This document shows, one piece after another, positions 43,718-53,877 of a stretch of 64,000 nt of DNA. This stretch comes from Lactiplantibacillus brownii. GTDB lineage: Bacteria > Bacillota > Bacilli > Lactobacillales > Lactobacillaceae. The stretch spans positions 2,666,001 to 2,730,000 of the forward strand of contig NZ_JAVCWF010000001.1 in NCBI RefSeq assembly GCF_031085375.1, given 5' to 3'. Every line of letters starts with the position of its first letter. Within the stretch, counting starts at the first letter, position 1. The position numbers were made by a program, and so were the translations under genes. The notes below the pieces were generated by a model. The model did no database searches. It saw only the letters and a list, made by a program, of their open reading frames with translations, and was not told where the DNA came from.

Positions 43718-44689
43718 ATGGAGATTTTTGATTACGAAGATATTCAATTAATTCCGAACAAATGTGTCATCAACAGTCGCTCAGAAGCCGATACGACCGT
43801 CGCGCTTGGCAATCGTCGGTTTAAGATTCCCGTGGTTCCAGCCAATATGGCAACCGTGATCAATGACGATTTAGCCAAATGGCTCGCCAGCAATGATTAT
43901 TTTTATATCATGCACCGATTTGCGCCTGAAACGCGGCGAGCTTTCATTGAAACCATGCATGATCAAAAACTATTTGCGTCGATTTCCGTTGGCGTTAAAC
44001 CGAGTGAACATGATTTTATTGATGAACTCGCTACAGCTAAAATTGTCCCCGAATATATCACAATTGATATCGCACACGGCCATGCTGATAGCGTGATCGA
44101 GATGATCAAGCATATCAAACAGGTCTTGCCTACTAGTTTTGTCATCGCTGGCAATGTGGCGACTCCTGCAGCTGTCCGTGATTTGGAAAATGCGGGTGCG
44201 GATGCCACTAAAGTCGGCGTGGGTCCTGGTAAAGCCTGCATCACTAAGGTCAAAACTGGCTTTGGGACGGGCGGTTGGCAACTTGCCGCCGTACGTTGGT
44301 GTGCAAAAGCTGCTAGAAAACCAATCATCGCGGATGGTGGCGTGCGAACTAACGGTGATATCGCCAAGTCAATCCGGTTTGGTGCAGCCATGGTTATGAT
44401 TGGGTCAATGCTTGCTGGTCATCAAGAATCACCCGGTAACATTATCAAAATTGACGGCAAAACTTACAAACAATATTATGGTTCTGCCAGTGAAACACAA
44501 AAAGGCGAACATAAAAACGTTGAAGGTAAACAAATGCTCGTCCCATATCGGGGCCATTTGGCTGACACGTTAAATGAAATGCAAGAAGATCTTCAATCAT
44601 CGATTTCCTATGCTGGTGGTCGCGACCTCAAGTCCATTACCAAATGTGATTATGTGGTCGTGAAGAACTCCATTTATAACGGAGATTAA
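43718..44689 (+). CDS. guaC: GMP reductase
   Basis: 323 aa. IMPDH/GMPR fold without CBS domains. Catalytic Cys in [19 protein letters not shown] (the short loop is the GMPR pattern, not IMPDH's), [15 protein letters not shown] and YGSASE. Reduces GMP to IMP with NADPH, feeding PurA. Same operon as purA; terminator after it. Confidence 0.95.
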   Translation: MEIFDYEDIQLIPNKCVINSRSEADTTVALGNRRFKIPVVPANMATVINDDLAKWLASNDYFYIMHRFAPETRRAFIETMHDQKLFASISVGVKPSEHDFIDELATAKIVPEYITIDIAHGHADSVIEMIKHIKQVLPTSFVIAGNVATPAAVRDLENAGADATKVGVGPGKACITKVKTGFGTGGWQLAAVRWCAKAARKPIIADGGVRTNGDIAKSIRFGAAMVMIGSMLAGHQESPGNIIKIDGKTYKQYYGSASETQKGEHKNVEGKQMLVPYRGHLADTLNEMQEDLQSSISYAGGRDLKSITKCDYVVVKNSIYNGD

Positions 44690-44692
44690 CTT

Positions 44693-44732
44693 AAAGAAAC
44701 GAGTTTGGAAAAATCCAGACTCGTTTCTTTTT
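44693..44732 (+). terminator. Terminator of the purA-guaC operon
   Basis: Stem AAGAAACGAGTTTGG/CCAGACTCGTTTCTT then T-run. Confidence 0.85.
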
Positions 44733-44791
44733 GTCACAACGGTAATGAAAGCGGTTATACTATAGTAAACGATTAATCGAGGTAATTTAGT

Positions 44792-45583
44792 ATGGAACAC
44801 AATCGCGTCTTACGTTTGGAACACGGCATCAACTTTCGCGAACTCGGCGGCTACGAGACCACTGGCGGTGCCACGATCAAATGGCAAAAGCTCTTACGCT
44901 GTGGCGGTATGTCGCTGTTAAGCAAACATGATCTCACTTATTTAGATGACTACGGCCTCCGCTATGACATTGATCTTCGGCAAACTAATGAAGCCAAGAT
45001 GTCACCCGACCGCTACCCGAAACGGACAAAATACATGAATACATCCGTCTACCCATTTTCAGATAATCGTCGCTTCGATCGGCGACTCAAGCGACTTATT
45101 AAACGCTTGATTATCGATGATAGTTTTAATGCTCAGACCTACGCTCAAATGGTGACGGACAGCCATCCGGTCAAAGTTTGGCAAAATCTCTTCGCCACGT
45201 TGCTTGCTAACGATCAACCTGATCAGTCAGTGCTCTTCCACTGTGCGGCGGGCAAAGATCGGACTGGTGTCGCCGCTGCGTTAATCATGACCGCGTTAGA
45301 CGTGCCGCGAGAAACCATTCTCAAAGACTATTTACTGACGAACGCCGTCTTCATGGCCGCTGATCAGCTCGATAATGACAGCATTATCACAGAAGCCAAC
45401 AACGGTGACTTAGCCAGTCATTTTAACTCGGCCTTAGATGTGGAAGCTGACAACTTGAAAATGGTCTTTCATGTTTTCGATGATCTCTATGGCGGCGGTC
45501 TCGGCTATCTACGCGATGTCATCGGTTTAAGTGTTGCGGATATCAATACTTTGAAACAGCTCTATCTGGAAAACGCATCGTAA
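44792..45583 (+). CDS. Tyrosine-protein phosphatase (dual-specificity-like)
   Basis: 263 aa. P-loop phosphatase signature HCAAGKDRTGVAAAL (Cys/Arg of CX5R) at ~153-167; RLEHGINFRELGGYETTGG at the N-terminus is typical of the bacterial Y_phosphatase3 group; YDIDLRQTNEA is the substrate loop. RBS GAGG before ATG 44792. Members act on phosphotyrosine proteins or phosphoinositides; the target here is unknown. Confidence 0.88.
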   Translation: MEHNRVLRLEHGINFRELGGYETTGGATIKWQKLLRCGGMSLLSKHDLTYLDDYGLRYDIDLRQTNEAKMSPDRYPKRTKYMNTSVYPFSDNRRFDRRLKRLIKRLIIDDSFNAQTYAQMVTDSHPVKVWQNLFATLLANDQPDQSVLFHCAAGKDRTGVAAALIMTALDVPRETILKDYLLTNAVFMAADQLDNDSIITEANNGDLASHFNSALDVEADNLKMVFHVFDDLYGGGLGYLRDVIGLSVADINTLKQLYLENAS

Positions 45584-45739
45584 ATCACCAGTGGCTTTAG
45601 TCCCAATATGGGGCTGCTTAGGATAGTCTGCCTAGTTTTTAACCATCGAACAAGTCACTTGTAGATTCAGCTATTTATGATATCCTCAGCCTTAGATGAT
45701 CAATCTTAATAAACTTATCAAATAAATGAGGCGACTATT

Positions 45740-46446
45740 TTGAAACAAGTAAAGACGATCATTATTACTGGTGCAACTAGTGGTATCGGTAAAGCAACAG
45801 CATTATTAGCAGCCAGCCATGGGCATCAAATTGTCCTAGCTGCTCGTAAAGAAGCTGAGCTGCGTGCCACCGCTGAAACCATTCGGCAAGCAGGTGGTCA
45901 GGCGATTTTTAAACCAACCGATGTTAGCAAAAAAACTGAAGTTCAAGCTTTAATTGATTTTACCTTAGCGAAGTACGGTCGAATTGACGTTTTAGATTTA
46001 AATGCTGGCGTGATGAACTTTGCACCTATGAATGAAACTAGAGTTGATGAATGGGAAAAATGATAGATATCAACGTTAAAGGTGTTCTGTATGGTCTAGC
46101 TGCGGCAATTCCGGTGATGGAAAAACAAAAAAGTGGTCAGATTATTGCGACCGATTCAACAGCTGGTCACCAAGTTGGGCAAAATAATACGGTTTACGCT
46201 AGCACCAAATTTAGCATCCAGGCAATTATGGACGGTGTCCGAGCTGAAGAAGCGAGCTCACATATTAGAACCATGATGGTTTCTCCGGCATTTGTTAAAA
46301 CTGGTTTCTTTGAAGATCAAAGAAACGCAAACTTGGATAAAGTTCCTAAATTGCGTCCCGAAGACATTGCTGCGGCCGTTCTTTTTGCTATTGAGCAACC
46401 GGATAATGTTGACATTAACGAAATTGTCTTACGCCCCACTTTATAA
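45740..46446 (+). pseudogene. SDR-family oxidoreductase, frameshifted
   Basis: Two adjacent frames form one short-chain dehydrogenase. 45740-46063 holds the Rossmann start IIITGATSGIGKATALLA and DLNAGVMNF. 46051-46446 holds MIDINVKGVLYGL and the active-site STAGHQVGQNNTVYASTK (Ser-Tyr-Lys). The break is at the A-run near 46055: GAATGGGAAAAATGATAG has five A's, and a sixth would read DEWEKMIDINVKG straight through. Without it translation stops after VDEWEK. It is either a recent inactivation or a homopolymer sequencing error. The rest is undamaged (~235 aa, normal length). Confidence 0.85.
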
Positions 46447-46530
46447 TTCAGATTATTAGCTTTAAGAGGCAACTTAGAGATGACTGCAATACCGCTTGCC
46501 TATTTTAGAACGATACACGCTATCTAAATT

Positions 46531-46579
46531 AAAAAATCACTGATTTAGTTTTATGAATTAACTAAATCAGTGATTTTTT
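46531..46579. terminator. Bidirectional terminator
   Basis: Perfect 20-bp stem AAAAAATCACTGATTTAGTT/AACTAAATCAGTGATTTTTT between convergent SDR and cls. Confidence 0.9.
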
Positions 46580-46581
46580 GA

Positions 46582-48036
46582 CTATAAGATTGGTGATAGC
46601 AAGCGTGAAAAGGTTTGCTTGAACTTCAACCAGAATGACTGGTCTTTAAAGTCTTGTACTGTAACCAAACTACTCAAAGCCTGATCTTCCAAAAAGGCTG
46701 CTTCCAGCTCCTGCGCTAAGACCGTGTCATACAAGAAAGCATTCACTTCAAAGTTCAATTTAAAGCTACGGAAATCCATATTTGCCGAACCAACTGAGGC
46801 AACTTGCCCATCGATCACCATCGTTTTGGCATGAATAAACCCATTATTATAATAATAAATTTTTACGCCAGCTTCTGCTAATTCACGGGCATAGTATTGC
46901 GTTGCCCGGTAAACAAAGGCGTGGTCCGGTTTATCAGGTACCATGATCCGAACATCGACTCCCGACATGGCAGCGATCCGGATGGCATCCAAAACTGAGT
47001 CATCTGGAATCAAATATGGGGATTGAATCCATAAATGATCCTGTGCAGTCATAATCATTTTGATATAACCCATTTTGATCTGTTGACCATCATTATCTGG
47101 GCCACTGGACACAATTTGTAATGACGTATGCCCCTTGACCTTGATGACTGGAAACATCTCCGCTGAAGGAATGATCCGATGTTCGGTATCCGTGGCGTTC
47201 CAATCACGAATAAACCGTTCCTGCAATTCGAAGACTCCTGAGCCCACAATCCGCAGATGCGTATCACGCCAATAACCGAACTTTTTATCACGACCTAAAT
47301 ATTGGTCACCCACGTTGAAACCACCGACGTAGCCTACGCGGCCATCCGTCACCACAATTTTTCGATGATCGCGGAAATTCAATCGAAAGTCTAAAACTGC
47401 CGAACGTGCGCCCAAGAATGGTCGCGCATGACCACCAAGTTCTTCTAAGTGTTTGAAGAAACTCCGGAAAGTTCCCATCGACCCCCATGGATCGTAGAGC
47501 ACCCGGACATCCACACCTTGAGCAGCTTTACGTTCCAACAAATGTAACAGTTCGTTACCAATTTTATCATTATAAAATGTGTAATATTCTATATGAATAT
47601 GTTGCTTAGCCGCTTCAATATCTTGAAACATATCGTGAAACTTTTTGTGACCATCGGTATAAATTTTAACCCGATTCTTACGACTCAACAACGCGCCATC
47701 TGAATTCAGAAACAGACTGACCATGCCTCGGACCGAACTAGTAACCGCATCGGCCGGCATGAGGTCCGACCCTAATTCATCGCGTTGACGTTGAATCATC
47801 TGTTCCAACCGAATCTGGGTCTCTTTTTTCAAACGGAACAAGCGATTTTTCGGTAGCTTACGGCCGATAAACGCGTATGCGATAAAACCGACGACTGGAA
47901 TCATGATCAAAACTAACAACCATGCCCAAGTTGCCGCAATATCGCGACGGTCTCGGAAGACCGTCACAACCGCTGCCACCGCGTTAAGCACAATGATGAC
48001 ATTGATGATTGGCAAAATATATTGCAATTGAGGCAC
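46582..48036 (-). CDS. cls: Cardiolipin synthase
   Basis: 484 aa. Two N-terminal spans (PLDNc module; AATWAWLLVLIMIPVVGFIA), then two phospholipase-D HKD motifs: HRKIVVTDGRVGYVGGFN and HAKTMVIDGQVASVGSANMD. Condenses two phosphatidylglycerols to cardiolipin at the membrane. Start is GTG 48036, close to its AGGTGG; TTG 48027 is an alternative with better spacing. Monocistronic. Confidence 0.93.
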   Translation of the reverse strand: MPQLQYILPIINVIIVLNAVAAVVTVFRDRRDIAATWAWLLVLIMIPVVGFIAYAFIGRKLPKNRLFRLKKETQIRLEQMIQRQRDELGSDLMPADAVTSSVRGMVSLFLNSDGALLSRKNRVKIYTDGHKKFHDMFQDIEAAKQHIHIEYYTFYNDKIGNELLHLLERKAAQGVDVRVLYDPWGSMGTFRSFFKHLEELGGHARPFLGARSAVLDFRLNFRDHRKIVVTDGRVGYVGGFNVGDQYLGRDKKFGYWRDTHLRIVGSGVFELQERFIRDWNATDTEHRIIPSAEMFPVIKVKGHTSLQIVSSGPDNDGQQIKMGYIKMIMTAQDHLWIQSPYLIPDDSVLDAIRIAAMSGVDVRIMVPDKPDHAFVYRATQYYARELAEAGVKIYYYNNGFIHAKTMVIDGQVASVGSANMDFRSFKLNFEVNAFLYDTVLAQELEAAFLEDQALSSLVTVQDFKDQSFWLKFKQTFSRLLSPIL

Positions 48037-48155
48037 CCACCTATTTTAATGATAATTTTATTTTACCGCAGATAGTGATTTGATAATAACCATTACGATT
48101 ATAATTGTTGCTTTTTTTCAATAAAAAAGTAATAATTTCGTCAGGAGGAATTCCC

Positions 48156-48308
48156 ATGTTAGCAATGTTAGCCATTCACGGGCTCGGACCCATTCGTATG
48201 TTTCATTTAACCGAACGTGTTGCCGGGCCTAAAGGTGCTATTGGCATCTTATTGATTATTGTTTTATTAATCGTCGCCTATCGTTACTTCAAGCGACATC
48301 AATCATAA
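48156..48308 (+). CDS. Small single-span membrane protein (50 aa)
   Basis: ATG 48156 is preceded by AGGAGG at 48143-48148, and a terminator follows, so a short independent gene is well supported. N-terminal MLAMLAIHGLGPIRMFHLTE, then one span IGILLIIVLLIVAYRYF and a basic end KRHQS. No family recognised. Confidence 0.7.
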   Translation: MLAMLAIHGLGPIRMFHLTERVAGPKGAIGILLIIVLLIVAYRYFKRHQS

Positions 48309-48319
48309 GTACAACTGTA

Positions 48320-48350
48320 AAAGCGTGAGCTACCTGCTCAACGCTTTTTT
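48320..48350 (+). terminator. Terminator of the 50-aa membrane protein gene
   Basis: AAAGCGTGAGC/GCTCAACGCTTT stem with T-run. Confidence 0.75.
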
Positions 48351-48520
48351 CTTTTGTCCCCAAGACCTTCGAACAATTGGCTCACATTTTCAGCTATCTC
48401 AAAAACTAATTAGGATTTAGTCGCTGATTAAAAGACGAAGCGACGAGCCAAACCCACGACATTCTAAAAAAGCCAGAATCTTCAGTCAGTTAACACAAAA
48501 AAATGACCAAACGTCATAAT

Positions 48521-48546
48521 TTAATTTATTTCAAATGATAAATTAA
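48521..48546. promoter_or_regulatory. Inverted repeat TTAATTTAT-N8-ATAAATTAA upstream of kup
   Basis: Perfect nine-base arms 71 bp before the kup start, in the 308-bp gap 48309-48616. A TATAGT at 48568-48573 downstream could be the -10. AT-rich, so it could be chance; function not assigned. Confidence 0.35.
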
Positions 48547-48616
48547 GCCGTGGCAATTGAAATCTAGTATAGTATGAGGCACCAATTAGATTGGGGTAAT
48601 TGGGGGAGGATGCAGA

Positions 48617-50683
48617 ATGGAAAAGCAGCAAGTTCAATCACGAACATTATTTGGAATGCTAATTACGTTAGGTGTCGTCTACGGAGATATTGGGACCTCG
48701 CCGCTATACGTGATGAATGCAATCATCAACGACGCCGGCACGCTACAACATGCGACGCCGGACTATGTTATTGGCTGTGTCTCATTAATTTTCTGGACAC
48801 TGATGCTAATTACGACCATTAAATACGTCCTGATTGCCTTGCGTGCTGATAACCACCACGAAGGCGGGATTTTTGCGTTGTATGCCCTCGTACGCCATCG
48901 CGCGAAGTGGTTGATCATCGTCGCGCTAATCGGTGGCGCCGCACTATTAGCGGATGGGACTTTGACACCCGCCGTGACCGTGACTTCCGCAGTCGAAGGC
49001 TTGCGTGGTATCCCCGGTATGACGAGCTTTAGCCAGTATCCTTGGCTTGTTCCTCTAACAGTTACTGGAATCTTAGTTGTTTTGTTCATGATTCAAGGAT
49101 TTGGGACAGCCATGATTGGCCGCTCCTTTGGTCCCATGATGCTGCTATGGTTCACCGGCATCGGCGTGCTAGGTGCGGTTAATATCGCACAGGCTCCCGG
49201 TATTCTTAAAGCCTTTTCGCCGATCTACGCGATTCAAGTGCTCTTTAGTCCCACGAATAAAATGGGTATTTTCATCCTCGGTAGCGTCTTTCTAGCGACG
49301 ACTGGTGCGGAAGCTTTATATTCTGATATGGGACATGTGGGTAAAGCCAATATTGACGCGACTTGGCCTTTCGTTTACCTGACTTTAATCCTCAACTATC
49401 TTGGCCAAGGTGCCTGGATCATACAGCATTATCAAGATGCCGCTTACCGTAATACCACCAACTTGAACCCTTTTTATGAAATGATTCCGGCAGAACTGCG
49501 CGTGGCCGCAATCGTGATTGCCACTTTGGCCGCAATTATTGCTTCGCAAGCCTTGATTACCGGTTCATATACTTTAGTAGATGAAGCCATCGGGTTAAAA
49601 TTTTTGCCCCGAATGGTTATTAAGCATCCGAGCCAAGTTCGCAGCCAAATTTATATTGGCACGATCAATTGGCTGCTCTGTGCCGTAACGTTGACGATTG
49701 TTTGGCTGTTTCAAACGTCTGCCCACATGGAGGCTGCCTATGGTTTAGCCATTACGATCACCATGTTGATGACCACAATTTTGCTGACACAATGGGTCTT
49801 AACGAAGGGCCATCGCGGCCTGGCACTCACGTTGGGTATCGGTTTTGGTACGCTTGAAACGATTTTCTTTGCCGCCAGCCTAACCAAATTTATTCACGGC
49901 GGCTACTTAACACTAGGGCTGACACTACTCATTTTCCTCGTGATGGTCGCCTGGTACTTTGGCAATCTTCGCCGCCTACGCTATAACCAAGACGAAGAAT
50001 TAGTCAGTCTTTTGGACTATCGTCAGCAACTGATCCAACTCAGCCACGACGATGGGATTCCGCTATTCGCCACTAATCTGGTTTATTTAGCCAAAGTCGA
50101 TAAACAGTACCGGCTAAAACGGACCATTTTGTATTCCATTTTAGATAAGCGGCCTAAACGTGCTAAAGTTTACTGGTTCATTACAATTAACGAGACTAAT
50201 CAACCTTATGATTGTAACTATACTGTCGACATGCTGGGCACTCGTAACATTGTGGAAGTCCAGCTCAACTTAGGTTTCAAGAAGTCGCAACATGTCACTA
50301 TCTATCTACGCGAAATCGTGACCCATCTCATTGCCAATCGGATTATTGATCCCCAACATCCCCATTTTGGGACGGAAAAGAACTCTCAAGTCGGCGATTT
50401 CAAATTTGTCGTCCAAAATCAGCAAATTATGGACTTAGCCAGTTACCCAGCGATGCGCCAACTGGATCGTTTCTTAATTGGTGGTCGGGTATTGTTGCAA
50501 GATATCACCCCATCGCCTGCCATCTGGTATGGCCTAGAATTCAGCGATGTGCTTGAAGAAACGATTCCACTCTTCACGATTCCTGCGACCGATATCACCT
50601 TGACCAATCAGGCGGTTCGCCATCAAATGCGGCCACCGAAAACTAGCAAGCCACGAAAAAAGAAACTAACTAAAAAGTCTTAA
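48617..50683 (+). CDS. kup: Kup-type potassium uptake protein
   Basis: 688 aa. About twelve membrane spans in residues ~15-445 and a ~240-aa cytoplasmic C-terminal part. Family blocks: [15 protein letters not shown] near the start, [44 protein letters not shown]. Imports K+ (or Cs+) with protons; many homologues are controlled by c-di-AMP. RBS GGGGGAGG before ATG. A bidirectional terminator follows. Confidence 0.95.
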   Translation: MEKQQVQSRTLFGMLITLGVVYGDIGTSPLYVMNAIINDAGTLQHATPDYVIGCVSLIFWTLMLITTIKYVLIALRADNHHEGGIFALYALVRHRAKWLIIVALIGGAALLADGTLTPAVTVTSAVEGLRGIPGMTSFSQYPWLVPLTVTGILVVLFMIQGFGTAMIGRSFGPMMLLWFTGIGVLGAVNIAQAPGILKAFSPIYAIQVLFSPTNKMGIFILGSVFLATTGAEALYSDMGHVGKANIDATWPFVYLTLILNYLGQGAWIIQHYQDAAYRNTTNLNPFYEMIPAELRVAAIVIATLAAIIASQALITGSYTLVDEAIGLKFLPRMVIKHPSQVRSQIYIGTINWLLCAVTLTIVWLFQTSAHMEAAYGLAITITMLMTTILLTQWVLTKGHRGLALTLGIGFGTLETIFFAASLTKFIHGGYLTLGLTLLIFLVMVAWYFGNLRRLRYNQDEELVSLLDYRQQLIQLSHDDGIPLFATNLVYLAKVDKQYRLKRTILYSILDKRPKRAKVYWFITINETNQPYDCNYTVDMLGTRNIVEVQLNLGFKKSQHVTIYLREIVTHLIANRIIDPQHPHFGTEKNSQVGDFKFVVQNQQIMDLASYPAMRQLDRFLIGGRVLLQDITPSPAIWYGLEFSDVLEETIPLFTIPATDITLTNQAVRHQMRPPKTSKPRKKKLTKKS

Positions 50684-50691
50684 TCAAAATT

Positions 50692-50742
50692 AAAAAGGGA
50701 CGGCGATAATTTGGCAAAACCAAGTTATCACCGCCCCTTTTA
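50692..50742. terminator. Bidirectional terminator
   Basis: Long stem from AAAAAGGG...GGCGATAA to TTATCACCG...CCCTTTTT between convergent kup and the AI-2E gene. Confidence 0.85.
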
Positions 50743-50745
50743 GCT

Positions 50746-51774
50746 TTATTTCGAGACGATTCGCTTATGTTCCGAGTCTTGAACGCCTAAAATGTCCAAG
50801 AAGAATGCCACAATCGGAATCCCAACAATTAGGCCCCAAGCCCCGAGCAAGCTTTCCATAATAATTAACGTAATAAAAGTAGCAAAGACCGGTAGATCGG
50901 TCCGATCAGCCATCAAACGTGGATGGAGGAAATAAGATTCAAACGCATGAATCAAAATTACCAAGACGATAATCCAAGCAACCCGAACTAACCCACCAGA
51001 AGCAAATGCCAGCAACGTCAATGGAATCATCGATAGCAAGACCCCCGCGACGGGCACTAGTCCTAGGATAAACACGATAATCGACAACACCATAATACTA
51101 GGCATCCCGATAATGACGAATCCAATGGTCATTAAAATCGTATTAATTGTACAAATAATTAATTGGGTTTCAATAATTTTGCCAAGAATCAGTACAAATT
51201 TCCGTGATAAATAATAAACATTATAGAAAAATTTACTGAATTTAGAGGTCAAAAACTGTCGACCAAAACTCATCATCCGGCCACGAGTCAACGTGAAGAT
51301 AAAGCTCAAGAAGATGGCTAAAATCACGTGCGTAAAACCAGTTCCCACGTGGCCAACCTCTTTCAGCCCCGTGACCAAAAGACTTTTACCATTTTGAATC
51401 AATTCGCTGCTATGAATCGCTTGATTGACCCATTTATCAATATTTTTATTTAAAACCGGATGATTCGTGATCGCCTTAGCCAGCATGTCTGGAATGACTT
51501 TCAGCTGTGTGACCAGTGTTGGTGCGGCATACGATAGCGCACCAATCAGAACTCCCAACACTAGCACGTAAACTAAGATGGCGGCGATCCAATACGGTAG
51601 ATGGGTTTTTAAATTTAGCCACCGACTGACTTTGACGCCCAGAAAGGCGAAAATCGTGGTCAATAACACCACGGTCGCAAACCCGCGCATCAGATATACC
51701 ACCACGATGAGAAACGCTAGCGTAAGATATAGTGAGACATCATCACGCTTCAAAAACCGACTGATTCGATCCAT
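50746..51774 (-). CDS. AI-2E family transporter (UPF0118)
   Basis: 342 aa with about eight membrane segments. Signature PSIMVLSIIVFILGLVPVAG and SYFLHPRLMADRTDLPVFATF; the C-terminal GAWGLIVGIPIVAFF is conserved. Members export AI-2 (TqsA) or act as Na+/H+ antiporters; substrate not predictable. ATG 51774 with GGGGG upstream. Confidence 0.9.
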   Translation of the reverse strand: MDRISRFLKRDDVSLYLTLAFLIVVVYLMRGFATVVLLTTIFAFLGVKVSRWLNLKTHLPYWIAAILVYVLVLGVLIGALSYAAPTLVTQLKVIPDMLAKAITNHPVLNKNIDKWVNQAIHSSELIQNGKSLLVTGLKEVGHVGTGFTHVILAIFLSFIFTLTRGRMMSFGRQFLTSKFSKFFYNVYYLSRKFVLILGKIIETQLIICTINTILMTIGFVIIGMPSIMVLSIIVFILGLVPVAGVLLSMIPLTLLAFASGGLVRVAWIIVLVILIHAFESYFLHPRLMADRTDLPVFATFITLIIMESLLGAWGLIVGIPIVAFFLDILGVQDSEHKRIVSK

Positions 51775-51859
51775 ACCCGTACCCCCAATTAATTGCTAGT
51801 TGCCATTATAGCATTGCCATCGCATTAACACTGGTTCCAGCAATCAACTTAAATGATAT

Positions 51860-51888
51860 TTGACTTTTAAAAATAAAACCGGTAATAT
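51860..51888 (+). promoter_or_regulatory. Promoter of the second methionine T-box
   Basis: -35 TTGACT (51860-51865), 17-bp spacer, -10 TAATAT (51883-51888). Confidence 0.7.
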
Positions 51889-51894
51889 GGGTTT

Positions 51895-52191
51895 AACATT
51901 AAAGAACGATTAAAAGATGAGTAGATAAGCAAACCGTTCAGCGAGTATCGGGTTGGTGTGACGATACCGGGGCACTTATCGAAGATGGTCTGAGTTAAAA
52001 GTTCACTAAGGTGAGTCGGTGTACAAGCCTTAGTCGTACTAACTGCCCGTTACCGCAGTTTCGGATTATATGTTACACAAACACTGTCCGACAGAGGAAA
52101 TTCTAGCCATAGAATTTTAAACTCAGGTGGTACCATGACCAAACGTCATCCTGATTGATAACAATTATCAATTCAGGATGACGCTTTTTTT
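51895..52191 (+). promoter_or_regulatory. T-box leader, methionine specifier, upstream of the MetE-like gene
   Basis: Stem I 5-prime strand AAAGATGAGTAG (from ~51913) and 3-prime strand GAAGATGGTCT with ATG at 51985-51987 followed by G, identical to the leader at 2.1 kb. The T-box antiterminator motif is CTCAGGTGGTACCATG (52122-52137). The terminator is CGTCATCCTGATTGATAA/TTATCAATTCAGGATGACG (52144-52183) with T7. It directly precedes the MetE-like gene. Confidence 0.93.
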
Positions 52192-52232
52192 CGTTCTCCA
52201 AAATAAAATTAATTTAATGAGGTGCTCCAATC

Positions 52233-53360
52233 ATGACAAAAACAACTTTAACCGTTCCCTTCCGTTTCGACGTTGTTGGCAGTCTTTTACGTCCCGCAAC
52301 TTTGAAAAAAGCACATACTCAGCTAGCCGCTGGCGAAATTACCGCCGCTGAAGAACTCGCGGTCCAACACGCTGAAATCAAGCGCATCGTTGCTGAACAG
52401 GTCAAACTTGGCTTACACGCAGTGACTGACGGTGAATTTTCACGCAGTTGGTGGCACCTAGACTTTCTCTGGGGACTCAACGGTGTCAGCAAGTATGATT
52501 ATCATCAAAGTTATAAATTCAAGGGGGATCACACGCGGACCGATAATGCCGAACTCACTGGCAAAGTCGCCTTTAATCCAGATCATCCGTTCTTCGCTGC
52601 TTTCCAGTACTTACAATCAATCGTTCCAGCCGGTGTACTCGCCAAACAAACGATTCCGTCACCCACGATGTTATTCCGAGACAACCGGAGCGATAATTGG
52701 GCAAAATTCTATCCTAGCTGGGAAGCGTATTTGACGGATCTCGCCCGCGCCTATCATGAAACCATTCAACATTTTTACGACTTAGGGTGTCGCTATATTC
52801 AATTAGACGATACGACTTGGGCCTTTTTAATCAGCAAGCTAAACGACAAGACACTCAGCGCCGATGACCACGCCAAATATTTACAAACTGCGGCGGATGC
52901 GGTTACCGTCATTAATGCCGCCTTAGCCGATTTACCGAGCGACTTGACCGTCACGACCCACATTTGCCGTGGCAACTTCAAATCAACCTACCTCTTCTCT
53001 GGCAGCTACGATGTCGTTGCACCATACTTAGGCCAGCTCAACTATGACGGGCTATTCCTAGAATACGACAGCCAACGTGCCGGTGGCTTTGAAGCCTTGG
53101 ACCAGATTTGGCATGGCGACAACCACAAACGGCTCGTTTTAGGCTTAGTGACCTCAAAGTTTCCAGAATTGGAAAAGCCAGCTGACTTAAAAGCTCGGAT
53201 TCAAGCCGCAGCGACCAAAGTACCCCTAGAAAATTTGGCGCTATCAACGCAATGTGGCTTTGCTTCCACCGAAGAAGGCAACGAACTCACCGAAGCCGAC
53301 CAATGGGCCAAGTTACAGTTAGTCATTGAGACCGCCAAAGCCGTTTGGCCCGAAGCTTAA
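52233..53360 (+). CDS. MetE-like homocysteine methyltransferase (YxjG/YxjH type)
   Basis: 375-aa single-domain relative of the cobalamin-independent methionine synthase C-terminal half. RFDVVGSLLRPATLKKA, LHAVTDGEFSRSWWHLDF, RYIQLDDTTWAF, and the zinc ligands in TTHICRGN (His, Cys) and STQCGFAS (Cys). It should methylate homocysteine to methionine using an unknown methyl donor. It lacks the N-terminal MetE half, as usual for YxjG. A Met T-box controls it. RBS GAGGTG. Confidence 0.9.
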   Translation: MTKTTLTVPFRFDVVGSLLRPATLKKAHTQLAAGEITAAEELAVQHAEIKRIVAEQVKLGLHAVTDGEFSRSWWHLDFLWGLNGVSKYDYHQSYKFKGDHTRTDNAELTGKVAFNPDHPFFAAFQYLQSIVPAGVLAKQTIPSPTMLFRDNRSDNWAKFYPSWEAYLTDLARAYHETIQHFYDLGCRYIQLDDTTWAFLISKLNDKTLSADDHAKYLQTAADAVTVINAALADLPSDLTVTTHICRGNFKSTYLFSGSYDVVAPYLGQLNYDGLFLEYDSQRAGGFEALDQIWHGDNHKRLVLGLVTSKFPELEKPADLKARIQAAATKVPLENLALSTQCGFASTEEGNELTEADQWAKLQLVIETAKAVWPEA

Positions 53361-53414
53361 TGCTGATTAGCTAAACCATCAGGCTGTGGTCTAATATCGA
53401 ATTTGTTTAAATTA

Positions 53415-53467
53415 ATAGCGTTGATCTCACAACTATGTCTAAAGTCGTGAGATCAACGCTATTTTTA
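53415..53467. terminator. Bidirectional terminator
   Basis: Stem AATAGCGTTGATCTCAC/GTGAGATCAACGCTATT with T-run, between the MetE-like gene and the SMR pair. Confidence 0.85.
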
Positions 53468-53480
53468 TATTTTAATTTAA

Positions 53481-53861
53481 TTACCGCATCATGCGAGAAC
53501 GCCAGCGTTGCCTCACAGTAGGGGTAACGGCACCATCACTTGCTTTGACTGGGATGTTCAATAAGATGACACCGAGGATAATCGCTAAAAAGCCAATGAT
53601 TTTAGCGCCAGTTAAAACTTCGCCGAACGCCCAAATGCCGACAAATCCCGTAAAAGCAGTGCCAACACCGGCCCAAACCGCATAACCGACACTTAACGGA
53701 ATTCGACTCAGGGCGCGGGAAAAACTAAAGATTGCGAAACCATATAGTAACATACCTAAGATACCAATAATTGGATGACTGAATCCCGCCGAGAGCTTTA
53801 ATAAGCTCGTGCCAACGACTTCAACTCCAATAGCTAAAACTAATTGAATCCATGCTCGCAT
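53481..53861 (-). CDS. SMR-family efflux subunit (paired, second gene)
   Basis: 126 aa from ATG 53861 (AAGGGGGA 8 bp upstream). Four membrane segments. Conserved membrane Glu in GVEVVGTSLLKLS; AYAVWAGVGTAFTGFVG is the SMR signature. Ends in a basic tail (VRQRWRSRMMR). Works as a heterodimer with the next gene in YkkCD/paired-SMR systems; exports cationic drugs or guanidinium compounds (no guanidine riboswitch was recognised upstream). Confidence 0.88.
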   Translation of the reverse strand: MRAWIQLVLAIGVEVVGTSLLKLSAGFSHPIIGILGMLLYGFAIFSFSRALSRIPLSVGYAVWAGVGTAFTGFVGIWAFGEVLTGAKIIGFLAIILGVILLNIPVKASDGAVTPTVRQRWRSRMMR

Positions 53862-53877
53862 CGTCAAATCCCCCTTT

